NCBI GenBank assembly: GCA_963783145.1
Contig: CAWAMM010000007.1
Location: 839,776 to 903,775, forward strand
DNA: 64,000 nt
From: DATGKG01 sp963783145
GTDB taxonomy: Bacteria > Desulfobacterota > Binatia > Binatales > Binataceae
Reading direction: 5' to 3'
Shown: in pieces, positions 52,615-61,735 of the stretch
Layout of the letters: every line of letters starts with the position of its first letter
How positions within the stretch are numbered: position 1 is the first letter of the stretch
Notes under the pieces: model-generated
Databases searched by the model: none
What the model was told of the DNA's origin: nothing
What the model saw: only the letters and a program-made list of their open reading frames with translations
Program-made: the position numbers and the translations under genes

Positions 52615-53481
52615 ATGGCCAGAACGAGCCCACCGCCCGGAACTGAACGCCATCAGATTGACGATGCGCAAATCAGACTGAATTGGCTGCCAAGCGCGGT
52701 CACCTGTCTCGGACTCTTCCTCGGTTGTTTGGCCTTGGTCGCGGCCTTTAACGGGCAGTACAAGTGCTCCGCATGGCTGATCTATGGGTCGCTATTGTGC
52801 GACGTTCTCGACGGTCTGGCCGCGCGCTCGTTGGGTACCTCGAGCGCTTTCGGCAAGGAACTCGATAGCTTGTCGGATTTGGTGACCTTCGGGGTCATAC
52901 CGGCGAGTCTAATATATTCGGTTGGATTACGGCCCCTGGGATTATTCGGCGTCGTGCCGGTCGGTTCTTTCGTAATAGCAGCGGCGGTGCGTCTCGCCCG
53001 GTTTAATCTGCTCAGTGCGGCTGGGCGGTCCAGCAGCACGAGGTTTGTTGGTCTACCGGTGCCTGGTGCGGCCGCGATTATGGCGAGCGTGGCTTTCGCC
53101 AGTCAGAATGCGCCACATCTCGCGCCGCAAATTCTCTGCGCGCTGGTCTTCGTACTTACGATGGCCTTGAGCGCCTTAATGATTTCGCCAATACCCTACC
53201 CGGCCCTGAAAATTGCCCGTCCTGGTCCGGTTCTTTGGATAATTGTCGTCGCCGGACTCTCCGCCGCCGCAATAGCGTGGCTGGTCTCTACCGGACTAGG
53301 CGCCCTATTTTTTGCGACAGTGTACGTCCTTTGGGGGCCATTTCTCGCAGTTCAAAGGAAACTTCGCTCAGATCGGCGCCCGCCCCGAGCGAGTCTCATA
53401 AACACGATCGATCGTCCGCCAGCTTCTGGCTTCTACTACGGCGCGGAAAACTCCGAGCCGGAACGAGTTCAACAAACCTGA
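52615..53481 (+). CDS. pssA: CDP-diacylglycerol-serine O-phosphatidyltransferase
   Basis: 288 residues. The CDP-alcohol phosphatidyltransferase motif is complete: D63-x2-D66-G67-x2-A70-R71-x8-G80-x3-D84-x3-D88. Multiple TM helices. It makes phosphatidylserine, the precursor of phosphatidylethanolamine; PssA-type versus other CDP-alcohol transferase cannot be fully excluded, but the N-terminal NWLPSAVTCLGLFLG fits PssA. No psd gene is nearby. An AT-rich leader (52500-52614) precedes. Confidence 0.82.
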   Translation: MARTSPPPGTERHQIDDAQIRLNWLPSAVTCLGLFLGCLALVAAFNGQYKCSAWLIYGSLLCDVLDGLAARSLGTSSAFGKELDSLSDLVTFGVIPASLIYSVGLRPLGLFGVVPVGSFVIAAAVRLARFNLLSAAGRSSSTRFVGLPVPGAAAIMASVAFASQNAPHLAPQILCALVFVLTMALSALMISPIPYPALKIARPGPVLWIIVVAGLSAAAIAWLVSTGLGALFFATVYVLWGPFLAVQRKLRSDRRPPRASLINTIDRPPASGFYYGAENSEPERVQQT

Positions 53482-53518
53482 TCGTGCCGAAACGAGAGCG
53501 TCAGCACTAACGAAAGGA

Positions 53519-54436
53519 ATGATGGTCAAGAATTCTGCGCAAGCAAAAAGCCCGGAGACTGATTCGGTCGACGATGTGGTCGAATCACCTATAGCAGTAG
53601 CTGTATTCGCGATGGTCATTTTACCCGCGATGGCGGGCGCCTACCTGGCGATGCGAGGACTCGCGGGCTTCGGGGCTCTTGAAGGGACGATGCTCGCCGC
53701 CGGAATTCTGCTTACCGGGTTCGGCATCACCGGCGGATATCATCGACTCGTAACTCATAGGTCCTATGCGCTATCTCCAGTTGCAAACTGGATCGTGATC
53801 GCCTTGGGTTCGATGGCGCTTCAAGGCTCGGTTTTTGACTGGGCGGCGACTCATCGTCAGCATCATCAGTTTTCGGATCGCGCCGGCGATCCTCATTCGC
53901 CCGTGTTCGGACAGCGGCCTTCGCTCGGCGGCAAGTTCCGAGGATTCCTTCACGCCCATGCGGGCTGGTTCTTTGATTCAGGCCTACGATCCTGGAGTCC
54001 CAACTACATCCCGGACTTGATGGCCGATCCACAGGTCACGCAGTTAAACGGGTTGTTCCCGGTTTTTGCCGTTCTGAGCATCGCCATTCCTACATTAATC
54101 GGCGCCCTGGTACGAGGCACCGTGATCGGGGCGCTGGATGGGCTCTTCTGGGGCGCCATCATTCGAATAGTTTTCGTCTATAACATGACGTTCAGCATCA
54201 ATTCGATTTGTCATCTGATAGGCACACGGCCTTACCCCACGCGCGACGATTCACGAAACAATTTTATTATTGCGTTCTTGACCATCGGAGAAGGATGGCA
54301 CAACAACCATCACGCATTTCCTACCAGTGCGTACCACGGCCTGCGATGGTGGCAGATCGATGTAACCGGCTGGGTCATTTCTACTCTGCAAATAATGCAC
54401 ATTGCTACCAATGTAAAAATAGCCCGCGAGCGCTAA
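53519..54436 (+). CDS. Membrane acyl-CoA/fatty-acid desaturase (second copy)
   Basis: 305 residues. Histidine boxes HRLVTHR, HRQHHQFSD and GEGWHNNHH, the usual diiron desaturase set; NSICH between them is shared with the first copy. Four TM segments. The two ATGs at 53519 and 53522 follow AAAGGA directly; either may serve. The 38-bp gap behind pssA suggests one lipid operon. Confidence 0.88.
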   Translation: MMVKNSAQAKSPETDSVDDVVESPIAVAVFAMVILPAMAGAYLAMRGLAGFGALEGTMLAAGILLTGFGITGGYHRLVTHRSYALSPVANWIVIALGSMALQGSVFDWAATHRQHHQFSDRAGDPHSPVFGQRPSLGGKFRGFLHAHAGWFFDSGLRSWSPNYIPDLMADPQVTQLNGLFPVFAVLSIAIPTLIGALVRGTVIGALDGLFWGAIIRIVFVYNMTFSINSICHLIGTRPYPTRDDSRNNFIIAFLTIGEGWHNNHHAFPTSAYHGLRWWQIDVTGWVISTLQIMHIATNVKIARER

Positions 54437-54504
54437 CAAGCGCTCAGGTCCAGAAAGCTGGGTGCAAGTCAGTGACTGAGAAAGTCGAATTTCAGACGTA
54501 TCCG

Positions 54505-55248
54505 ATGGATGCAAAGTGGCGCTTGCCGTTTCGCTATGTGTGGGGTGTGGCGGCCACGGCGCTTTCGCTCCTCTTCACCGCGTTGCTTGCTCCAGTTGCC
54601 TTCCTTGCTGCTCGCGCTCATCGGGTAAACATGCTCGCTTGGCTTGGGAGATTCTGGGCGCAGGGACTCATCAAAATCTGCAGCGTAAAGGTCGAGGTGG
54701 TGGGCGTCGAAAATATCGCGAATCTCAAGTCGGGCGTAATCTTTTCAAACCATCAGAGTTTCTTCGACGTATTCGCGATGCTGGCCTACATGCCGCCCGA
54801 CACTCGCTTCGTTGCGAAGAAGGAACTGCTCAAGGTCCCTGCCTTTGGCTATGCGCTTGAACGTTCTGATCATGTCGTGATCGATCGCGATGGCGGGGGA
54901 CGCCAAATCCGGCACGCGGTGCAGATCCTGCGAAGCGGCAAGAACCTGGGGATCTTCCCCGAGGGCCATCGGCACACTGATGGTCAAGTGCACGAATTCG
55001 AAGAGGGTGCGGCGTGGCTCGCGATCCTCAGCCAACGGCCGGCCGTGCCGGTAGCGATCGTCGGAGGAGCGACCGTTCTCCCACCGTCATCGCTGTTCGT
55101 CTGCCCGGGACGGACGATGCGAATCGCCATCGGAAAACCCATACCCACGGCCGGAATGCGCAATGGCGATCGCGCTAAACTCACCGATCGCATTCATAGC
55201 GATGTGAGTGATTTGTATGTTAGTGCCGCGCGATCCTCGCAGCCTTAA
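54505..55248 (+). CDS. plsC: 1-acyl-sn-glycerol-3-phosphate acyltransferase
   Basis: About 247 residues. N-terminal TM (ATALSLLFTALLAPVAFLAAR), then the PlsC motifs I-IV: NHQSFFD (H-x4-D), the RFVAKKELLKVPAFGYAL acceptor region, FPEGHRHTDG and VPVAIVGG. It adds the second acyl chain of phosphatidic acid. The ATG at 54505 was chosen; a GTG at 54472 is possible, and an upstream extension overlapping the desaturase was rejected. Confidence 0.9.
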   Translation: MDAKWRLPFRYVWGVAATALSLLFTALLAPVAFLAARAHRVNMLAWLGRFWAQGLIKICSVKVEVVGVENIANLKSGVIFSNHQSFFDVFAMLAYMPPDTRFVAKKELLKVPAFGYALERSDHVVIDRDGGGRQIRHAVQILRSGKNLGIFPEGHRHTDGQVHEFEEGAAWLAILSQRPAVPVAIVGGATVLPPSSLFVCPGRTMRIAIGKPIPTAGMRNGDRAKLTDRIHSDVSDLYVSAARSSQP

Positions 55249-55323
55249 CTATCGGACCGAACCCGAGGTTCGACCGCGACGCGAAAGCATAGGAAGGAAG
55301 CTTTGAAGGACTACCCAACCCTC

Positions 55324-55357
55324 GGTATGGTCGTGGAATAGGTATGGTCGTGGAATG
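55324..55357. repeat. Tandem 17-bp duplication
   Basis: GGTATGGTCGTGGAAT followed by A (55324-55340) or G (55341-55357), directly adjoining, 10 bp upstream of the patatin gene start. Either a recent slippage event or part of that gene's leader. Confidence 0.6.
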
Positions 55358-55368
55358 GGCCTTGAACC

Positions 55369-57114
55369 GTGACTTCGCATGATGAGGAACTAAGAACCAA
55401 GCTCGCGGCGATGCCCGCGCTCGAAAGCCTCGACGCTCATTCACTGGACCGACTGATTGCAGAACTCGAATGGCTGAGTCTTCCCGGAGGGCAGTTTCTA
55501 TTTGAGCAGGGCGATCGCGACGATTCGCTGTATATGATTTTATCCGGGCGCCTTGGCGCCATTATACGCGATGAGGAAGGGCGTCAGATACTGATCCGTA
55601 AAATGACCTCTGGCGAGACCGTCGGCGAATTGGCATTGCTCTCGGGCGAGCCTCGCTCAGCATCGATCTTCGCCTTGCGCGATACCGAATTGGTGCGACT
55701 GTCCAGAACCAATTTTGAACGATTGATCGATCAGCATCCGAGGACGCTCCGTTTCCTCACGGATTTGCTGGCTCGTCGGCTTCGGACACCTGCGCGAGTG
55801 GCAGCGTCGCGCGAGGCACCCCGCACAGTGACGCTTGTCCCCTTACATCCCATGGATGTTCACGCGTTCGCTGGTTCATTGAAAGAGGCTTTCCGCGAGC
55901 TGAAGCTGGACGCGATCCTCCTCGACAAGGGTTCTTCTAAGCAACCCCTCGAATGGTTCAGTCAACTCGAGGAGGGTCAGCGAACCTTATTCTATTTAGC
56001 GGATCCCGAAGCGACAGAATGGTCGCAGTGGTGCCTGCGCCAGGCAGATCTCGTATTGTTGCTCGCCGATGCCGACTCGGAAGCGACCGACTCGTGGGCA
56101 ATCCGCAACCTCGAAACTGCCGCCATAGCGCGCGCACCCGTCGAACTTGTATTGCTCCATGGCCGCGAATTGCGTCGGCAGTCGACTGCATTGAAGATTC
56201 TGGATCGATCGGAGATTCGTCTTCATCATCATGTGAAGCGCGCGGAGGCGCGGGATTTCCGTCGACTCGCGCGAATGATAATGGGCCGCGCGGTGGGACT
56301 CGTTTTGTCGGGCGGCGGGGTCCGCGGTCTTTCTCATGTCGGCGTTTTGCGTGCGCTCAGAGAGGCAGGCGTCGAAGTTGATCTCTTCGGCGGCACGAGC
56401 ATGGGCGCGATTGTCGCGTCATGTGCAGCGCTCGGTTGGACCGATCAACGCATCGCCGAACAAATGCGCGACACATTCATGGTCAATAATCCGCTCAATG
56501 ACTATACCTTACCGATGGTTTCCTTCGTGCGCGGGCGACGCGTCTCGCAGGCACTCCAAAAGAACTTCTCCGATCAACGCATTGAAGACTGCCATTATCC
56601 TTTCTTTTGTGTCTCTTCGAATCTGAGTACCGGCAAAGTAAAAATCCATCGCACCGGACCAATCTGGTTGGCGGTCAGGGCCAGCGTCTCGGTGCCTGGT
56701 GTTCTGCCCCCGGTCATCGAAGGGGCTCAAATCCTGGTTGATGGCGCCGTGATGAACAACCTGCCGGTAGACGTTATGAGCGAGATGCGTCGCGGACCCA
56801 TAATCGCCGCTGACGTGAGTTCAGAGAGTAACTTCGAAGCTTCAATCGACGACATCGAACAACGCTCTTTTTGGCAGATCATGCGGCATGCGCGCAGGGG
56901 AACACCGAACATCGTTACGATTCTCGTGGCAGCCGGCAGCGTCGGTAGCGAGGCGCAACTCCGCGCCATGCGAAGTCATGTTGACCTGCTGATCCAGCCT
57001 CCACTCAAAGACGTTGGAATGCTCAACTGGAAGGCGTTCGATATCGCTGTCGAAGCCGGCTATCGATCTGCAGTGGAGGCGCTGGAGAAAGGGCGCGACT
57101 CGCTCTTTCGCTGA
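55369..57114 (+). CDS. Cyclic-nucleotide-binding patatin-like phospholipase
   Basis: 581 residues starting with GTG. About 20-150: CNB domain with GGQFLFEQGDRDDSLYMILSGRL and GETVGELALLSGEPRSAS. About 310-500: patatin with GGGVRGLSHVGVL, nucleophile elbow Ser344 (GGTSMGA) and catalytic Asp458 (DGAVMNN). This is the RssA/neuropathy-target-esterase architecture. A nucleotide-controlled lipase next to the lipid synthesis genes, and in the same window as a cyclase, is noteworthy. The loop between (150-310) is P-loop-like in places but not assigned. Confidence 0.88.
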   Translation: MTSHDEELRTKLAAMPALESLDAHSLDRLIAELEWLSLPGGQFLFEQGDRDDSLYMILSGRLGAIIRDEEGRQILIRKMTSGETVGELALLSGEPRSASIFALRDTELVRLSRTNFERLIDQHPRTLRFLTDLLARRLRTPARVAASREAPRTVTLVPLHPMDVHAFAGSLKEAFRELKLDAILLDKGSSKQPLEWFSQLEEGQRTLFYLADPEATEWSQWCLRQADLVLLLADADSEATDSWAIRNLETAAIARAPVELVLLHGRELRRQSTALKILDRSEIRLHHHVKRAEARDFRRLARMIMGRAVGLVLSGGGVRGLSHVGVLRALREAGVEVDLFGGTSMGAIVASCAALGWTDQRIAEQMRDTFMVNNPLNDYTLPMVSFVRGRRVSQALQKNFSDQRIEDCHYPFFCVSSNLSTGKVKIHRTGPIWLAVRASVSVPGVLPPVIEGAQILVDGAVMNNLPVDVMSEMRRGPIIAADVSSESNFEASIDDIEQRSFWQIMRHARRGTPNIVTILVAAGSVGSEAQLRAMRSHVDLLIQPPLKDVGMLNWKAFDIAVEAGYRSAVEALEKGRDSLFR

Positions 57115-57378
57115 TCGATATTCGACCAACCATCCCGCGTGGACCGTGGTGTTTGACTTTGAAACATTCGTCGTTCGATCAGCTCAGCGATACCTCCATG
57201 AGCTAAAACCCTGGCACACAGGGCAGCCTCAGCACCGAGGGCGCGAATTCCTCGCCGGCATGGGCTAAGGAGCGCACGCCGCTCGACCCGGCCACATCTC
57301 TGCTAAGGAAGTAAGACCGCGGCGACTTCGAGGTAGATCTGACTACATGTCCTGTCTACCGACCGCGTCCGCGAGTCC
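57115..57378. other. Intergenic region, nothing assigned
   Basis: 264 bp between the patatin gene and the converging phosphatase gene. No convincing ORF, promoter or hairpin was found in it. Confidence 0.6.
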
Positions 57379-57969
57379 TCACCTTACTACGTACCCAAGC
57401 CGGTGCAGGGCGTGCTCGGCATTCTCACGCCATGGATGGTCCAGGAAATCATTCAATCCCGTCACCGCGCGATGCGCGTTGAGCGCGACCATAGCCTCCA
57501 CCCGGCTCATTCCCTGCACAATCAGAATCGCGTATGTCAGCGTCACAGATCGATTGATCCCTTGCGAGCAATGTATATATAAGACCTCGCCCTGTCCCTG
57601 TTGATACGGCATCCAAAAGTCCAACCCTTGTTTGAAAAATAAATCCGGAATCGGCTCCAGCCCAATCGCCGCCTCGGGCCTCCAGTCGGGAATCCCGTCG
57701 AACAAGTAGAAGTTAGGATTGTTGTTAAGCAATCCCGCCTGTCCGAGCAAACCCCGATCGTCGAACTCCGCGCGACAGTCGATGATCCGCGTGGGCTTCA
57801 CTCGATTCATGAGTTCTGTGACGTCCGCAGAATCCTTAATCGCAGATCCCAACCAAATTTGCGATGTGATCCGACTATAGTTCATTACGTCGTTCCCCGC
57901 GCCGGCCGCCGCTGCGGCTTGTTCAACTGAAGGCATTTCGTCTTCGAAAGACGGTCCTATCCCGCTCAC
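57379..57969 (-). CDS. Dual-specificity protein phosphatase family protein
   Basis: 196 residues. The catalytic P-loop is HCSQGINRS, Cys134-x5-Arg140, preceded by the ARITSQIWLGSA-like opening (NYSRITSQIWLGSAI) and followed by NAHRAVTG. Cysteine-based phosphatases of this group dephosphorylate tyrosine, threonine or lipid substrates. The general-acid Asp is not certain. Acidic/Ala-rich N-terminal tail of about 25 residues. Next to an IS110 remnant. Confidence 0.8.
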   Translation of the reverse strand: MSGIGPSFEDEMPSVEQAAAAAGAGNDVMNYSRITSQIWLGSAIKDSADVTELMNRVKPTRIIDCRAEFDDRGLLGQAGLLNNNPNFYLFDGIPDWRPEAAIGLEPIPDLFFKQGLDFWMPYQQGQGEVLYIHCSQGINRSVTLTYAILIVQGMSRVEAMVALNAHRAVTGLNDFLDHPWRENAEHALHRLGYVVR

Positions 57970-57995
57970 ATCCAGTTACCTCTGTCTCCGTGATA

Positions 57996-58739
57996 CTAAA
58001 CCGGCCATTCGATGTCCATGGCGCAAACGCAACCCCGGGTTAAGCCAGCACAATGCTTAGACAAAAAGACGAGGTGGTCCATGTCGTCCAGGAAAGCATG
58101 CAGCTGCAATCGCCGATAGAAAACCATCAACCACGGGTTGCTCTGGGTCGCGGCGCTCGAGGTCGGCATCCATAACGCTCGCCGTACCCGCCGACTACCG
58201 AGCGGGCTTAGCGAAGAATTTTTCGGTTGACTCTTACCGGAATGCTTGTGTCCCGCGAACAGCCCCACATAGGCGGTCAATGCCGCAGCGCTGGCGAAGC
58301 ATGCAGGGTCGCCGAGTTCAGCGATGAGCATGGCCGCGGTGGTCTCGCCGATGCCGCCGATGGTGGTCAAGAGCTGACCCACTTGATGCCGCTGAAGCGT
58401 GCCCGCAACGTCTCCGTCCAGCCGCTTAAGCCGCTTGCGTAAAGTCTCGAGATCCTCGCAGACGTAGCGCACGTCGAGCTGGTGGCCAGGGCTATGTTGA
58501 CTGCCGACCGAGATCGCCACGGCGTCGATCAGTTGCTGCGCATGCTCAGCATCCACGTGGTGGCGGCCATCGTAACTAAGCTTCGCTAGCCGCTTACGCG
58601 AGAGACCGCGAAGGCTAGGGCGGTGGGGTAATGCTGCAAGGATCGCAGTAGCGAGTGCGGTGTTGAGGTCTTTGAGATAGCGCGTGAACTCTGGGAATCG
58701 CAAATCCACCAGCCGATGAAGCTGATCAACCCGCGCCAC
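57996..58739 (-). pseudogene. IS110-family transposase, truncated at both ends
   Basis: The frame encodes the Transposase_20 half (LLTTIGGIGETTAAMLIAELGDPACFASAAALTAYVGLFAG) and the preceding coiled part. The N-terminal RuvC-like DEDD domain of about 100 residues is absent: the frame begins at QLHRLVDLRFPEF. After NPWLMVFYRRLQ the residues no longer resemble the family, so the C-terminus is replaced by foreign or shifted sequence. Inactive relic. Its 5' end abuts an arylsulfatase remnant at 58746. Confidence 0.8.
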
Positions 58740-58745
58740 TACCTC

Positions 58746-58953
58746 CTACGGGTCCCAAAGATCTTCCATTTGCGACGCGATCCCTTCGAGCGAGCCGACG
58801 AAAACTCCAACACCTATTATGATTGGATGATTGCTCACGTGTACATCATTTACGCCATGCAGATCGAAAACTTCCAGAAATTCCCGCCGCGTCAGAAGCC
58901 GGCCTCCTTCAACCTGGATGCGGTGATGCGGAGATTGGTCGACGCGAGCGGTG
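58746..58953 (+). pseudogene. Arylsulfatase, C-terminal remnant
   Basis: The plus frame reads LRVPKIFHLRRDPFERADENSNTYYDWM and later FPPRQKPASFNLDAVMRRL. These are the conserved C-terminal motifs of bacterial arylsulfatases (family S1, 'RRDPFERA...TYWDW', 'PPRQKPASFNLDxVM'). Everything before is missing, replaced by the IS110 remnant, so the gene was disrupted. A long inverted repeat (58992-59021) may be its old terminator. Confidence 0.7.
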
Positions 58954-58991
58954 GCGGCAGCCATTGTCCCATTAGAATTAACCTGGGGGGC

Positions 58992-59021
58992 GCGGTGTCC
59001 GGCGAGCGCACCGGACACCGC
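58992..59021. terminator. 11-bp inverted repeat after the sulfatase remnant
   Basis: GCGGTGTCCGG (58992-59002) and CCGGACACCGC (59011-59021), 8-nt loop, perfect pairing and no T-run. It is probably the former sulfatase terminator or an intergenic palindrome. Confidence 0.45.
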
Positions 59022-59080
59022 ACCCATCTAGTGACGCGTTGGAGCGGCGGGACTACAATACAGCGAGGAAGATTTTACTT

Positions 59081-59641
59081 TTGGACGAGGCGTTTCGCAT
59101 AGTTGCTGCGATCGGCAAATTCCTCCGCCGTGAGTTCTTCGCTGCGTGGCCGGTGTTTCTCTTCTTTTTGGTTGGATTCCTGATTTTACTCGCAATCATC
59201 AAGCTGGCGCTGGCGAACTTCTCCATCGAAGTCACCGCACTTTCCAAGGCCGTAGTCGGCGCGCTGCTGGCCGCCAAGGCCTCGCTTATACTGGACGAGA
59301 CATCTCTCGCTCGCCGTCTTGAGCAAAGCCGGCGGATCCTCGCCGTCGCAGTTAAGACCTTGCTTTATGGCTCTATCACGCTGCTGTTGGGCTATCTGGA
59401 ACGTGGCCTAGAAGCCTTGCGACACGAACATAGTTTCGAGGGCGCGATCCGATATCTTAGCGACCAACCGACTTTGTATCGATTGCTCTCCTGGGCACTT
59501 GGGGTAAGCCTCGTATTTTCGATCTACTTTGCGTTGTTCGAGATCGATAAAGGCATGGGCAAGGGCAAGCTTTGGAGATTGTTTTTCGATTCTCCTAAAA
59601 CGGCCGGCAGTCCGACAATTGCAAATATTCGAGCGGACTGA
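59081..59641 (+). CDS. Integral membrane protein, function unknown
   Basis: About 186 residues. I chose TTG at 59081 because GAGGAAG lies 8 nt upstream; no ATG exists in the N-terminal part. Three or four TM segments (WPVFLFFLVGFLILLAIIKLAL; VGALLAAKASLIL; LLYGSITLLLGYL; LSWALGVSLVFSIYFALFEI). First of three small membrane-protein genes in the same direction. No recognised family. Confidence 0.6.
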   Translation: MDEAFRIVAAIGKFLRREFFAAWPVFLFFLVGFLILLAIIKLALANFSIEVTALSKAVVGALLAAKASLILDETSLARRLEQSRRILAVAVKTLLYGSITLLLGYLERGLEALRHEHSFEGAIRYLSDQPTLYRLLSWALGVSLVFSIYFALFEIDKGMGKGKLWRLFFDSPKTAGSPTIANIRAD

Positions 59642-59658
59642 GAGAGTCTTGCGTGCAA

Positions 59659-60048
59659 ATGCTCAGTCGCCTGTGGGTGAATCTGATTGGGCGGATTGGC
59701 GGACCACTGACTTTCCGGCTGGCTCTGCAACCGGCGATGGCGGCCTTTTTTGCGCTGCGCGCCGGATGGAAGGATGCTCGCGAAAACCGCGTCCCCTACG
59801 GGTGGGTCATTCTCAGCGATCCGAAGCACCGGCGAGAACTACTCCACGAGGGTTGGAAAGACGTCGCCAAGGTCTTTCTCGTTGCGATCGTCATGGACTT
59901 CGTTTATCAGATCATCGAACTGCGCTGGTTTTATCCGGAGGAGGCAGTTATCGTCGCGACGCTACTGGCTTTGCTGCCGTACCTGCTGCTTAGGGGTCCG
60001 GCGAACCGGATAGCGCGGTATTGGCAGCATGCCGAAGAACCGCGATGA
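59659..60048 (+). CDS. Small membrane protein, function unknown
   Basis: About 129 residues, ATG at 59659 (a GTG two codons earlier is possible). Two C-terminal TM segments (VFLVAIVMDFVYQIIEL; AVIVATLLALLPYLLL) after a soluble stretch. The 'VAIVMDFVYQ...WFYPEEA' pattern is conserved in small proteins often encoded near YidH/DUF202 genes, as here. Confidence 0.6.
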   Translation: MLSRLWVNLIGRIGGPLTFRLALQPAMAAFFALRAGWKDARENRVPYGWVILSDPKHRRELLHEGWKDVAKVFLVAIVMDFVYQIIELRWFYPEEAVIVATLLALLPYLLLRGPANRIARYWQHAEEPR

Positions 60049-60097
60049 GGGGTTTTGGCGCCAGGTGATAGAGATGGTGCCTCCATAGACTATCCAG

Positions 60098-60493
60098 ATG
60101 GCCGAGCGAATCACTAACAGTGAACCGGAGCTTGATTTATCGACCAGGCTCGCCCTCGATCGCACGCGGGCCGCGTATGAACGAACTATGATGTCGTGGA
60201 TCAGAACCGGAACCTCGCTCATTACCTTCGGCTTCACCATCTATAAATTCTTTCAGCTCGATACGGTAAGCGAGAAGCGACGGGACTACCTCATCGGACC
60301 GCGCGAGTTCGCGATCGCGCTCGTCAGCATCGGACTCTTCTCGCTGTTGTTGGCTACGCTCGAAAACCGCCAGAACATCCGGGCGCTCGGAACCCAATAC
60401 GCGGGCAGGCAGCGATCTCTGGCCGTCATCGTAGCGGCGTTGGTCTCGCTCCTCGGCGTGGTTGCATTTACCGCAATGATCTTTCGTCAATAG
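60098..60493 (+). CDS. YidH/DUF202 family membrane protein
   Basis: 131 residues. Soluble N-terminus (RLALDRTRAAYERTMMSWIRTGTSLITFGFTI), then two TM segments. The LALDRTxLAxERTxxAWIRT pattern is the DUF202 signature. Function unknown. Follows the two other small membrane genes with about 50-bp spacing. Confidence 0.85.
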   Translation: MAERITNSEPELDLSTRLALDRTRAAYERTMMSWIRTGTSLITFGFTIYKFFQLDTVSEKRRDYLIGPREFAIALVSIGLFSLLLATLENRQNIRALGTQYAGRQRSLAVIVAALVSLLGVVAFTAMIFRQ

Positions 60494-60850
60494 CGCGCGG
60501 ATCAGAAACTCCTGCTCAGTGCCGCAGTCCCGATTGAAATCACGGGTGCGACTCGGGGCTGAAAACGAGGTGCCGCGGCAGCCAGTGATCGTTCACAGCA
60601 CGATCCGATACGCCTGTATCTGGGTGCCTACTTGCGCCGCGCTGAGGACTTGGCGATTCGCGCCCGGCGAGTGTCAGACCATAGATTACCTCCTGCTTTG
60701 CACACAAATGGTCGTAATGGTGCGTGCCAGATCTATCGACAGTCCCCTGGGCAGTCGCCTTATGTGAGGACTTGATTGTTTGGATTAATTAGTGTTTAAG
60801 GAATCGCGGCGGCCCGGTAAACGGACCGCGGGCTAAAGAGAGAGGAGACA
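60494..60850. other. Intergenic region, no gene seen
   Basis: 357 bp with no credible coding frame (the open frame at 60519-60767 has no family-like features). The last 15 bp hold an AGAGAGGAGA ribosome site for the next lipoprotein. Confidence 0.5.
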
Positions 60851-61141
60851 ATGGGTCAACCAAGGAAATGCGTCGACGTAGCTATCGGACTCGCGTGTGC
60901 GGTTTGGTTAGTTTCGCTGGCGGGCTGCGCGGCCTCAACCCCAAGTCCCGATTCGGCGGCGCTAAAGCAGACGGAGTTGAGTTTCAATCTCAACAAATGC
61001 GAAATGCTCGGCGCAGGCTTATACAAATGTCCCGAAATGGATAAGCAAATTTGCAGCCCAGACTACACCGGAACTCCGGTTGAATGCCTGCATAGCGATA
61101 AAAATGGCAACATCACAGTCCAACAGCTGCAGACTCAATAA
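60851..61141 (+). CDS. Small lipoprotein
   Basis: 96 residues. Signal peptide with lipobox SLAGC, acylated Cys26. The short mature part has four cysteines in a compact spacing (KCEMLG...YKCPEMDKQICSPDYTGTPVEC), suggesting two disulfides. GAGGAGA lies 3 nt before the ATG. Function unknown; resembles lineage-specific small lipoproteins. Confidence 0.65.
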   Translation: MGQPRKCVDVAIGLACAVWLVSLAGCAASTPSPDSAALKQTELSFNLNKCEMLGAGLYKCPEMDKQICSPDYTGTPVECLHSDKNGNITVQQLQTQ

Positions 61142-61450
61142 GGATCCGCACCCAGTGTGCGGGTTGGTCAATAGCAGGCATCAGGTGAAACCGGGCGATT
61201 TTGTGGGAGATCTTTCCAACAGCGGTGCGACGGTGTTCAGTCAATCGCGCAGCCTGGCCAATTCTGTTCGAGCCAACTACAAATGAACTGGGAATCTTTC
61301 ACCCGGCCCCGGGGTTCGTCGCCACTCGCACATCTCATTCGAAATGCCGTCGTCGCAGACCCACCTCCGCTCGCTGAATTTTGCGCAGCTGCACCGAGGC
61401 GAGCGCACAGTTCTGGGACCCGGAAACGCCGTTGCCGCACCGCAAACGGA
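61142..61450. other. Intergenic/degenerate region before the STAND remnant
   Basis: About 309 bp. Short open frames are present but none looks like a protein. One isolated GTTCAG occurs at 61234 without the 11-bp repetition. It may contain eroded upstream parts of the following remnant. Confidence 0.4.
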
Positions 61451-61735
61451 GAACTGAGCAAACATATCGGGGACCTGTCGCGCGAGGCGCATTCGATTCC
61501 CTTAGCGGGTCTCAGCCCACGTCGAGGTCGCGCAGTTGGTCGGACTTGGCACGGGACAGAGGCCTGACGATCAGTTGGTCTCGAAGCTCCATGCCGCGAC
61601 TGCTGGCAATCCGCTGTTTGTGGATGGCTTGCTGCGCGTGCTGATCGTCGATCGCAATGCCGAATCTGACGGCCAGTTCAAGACTCCCGATACGTTGCGC
61701 GAAGCAATCCGTCACCGGCGCGCGCGCCGCGGGTC
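61451..61735 (+). pseudogene. STAND-type (AAA/TPR) regulator remnant
   Basis: Two frames together give a recognisable piece of the AAA_16 module: ELSKHIGDLSREAHSIPLAGLS in one frame, then after a one-base shift near 61512 HVEVAQLVGLGTGQRPDDQLV and KLHAATAGNPLFVDGLLRVL, ending PDTLREAIR. The NPLFVDGLLRVL box equals NPFFVEELFRYL in the 43136 protein. The remnant ends where the IS256 transposase begins at 61736. Confidence 0.65.

Noticed and set aside
58746..59027. Possible N-terminal half of the IS110 transposase on the minus strand
   Set aside because: The translation shows no DEDD/RuvC-like motif; the plus strand there is an arylsulfatase remnant.
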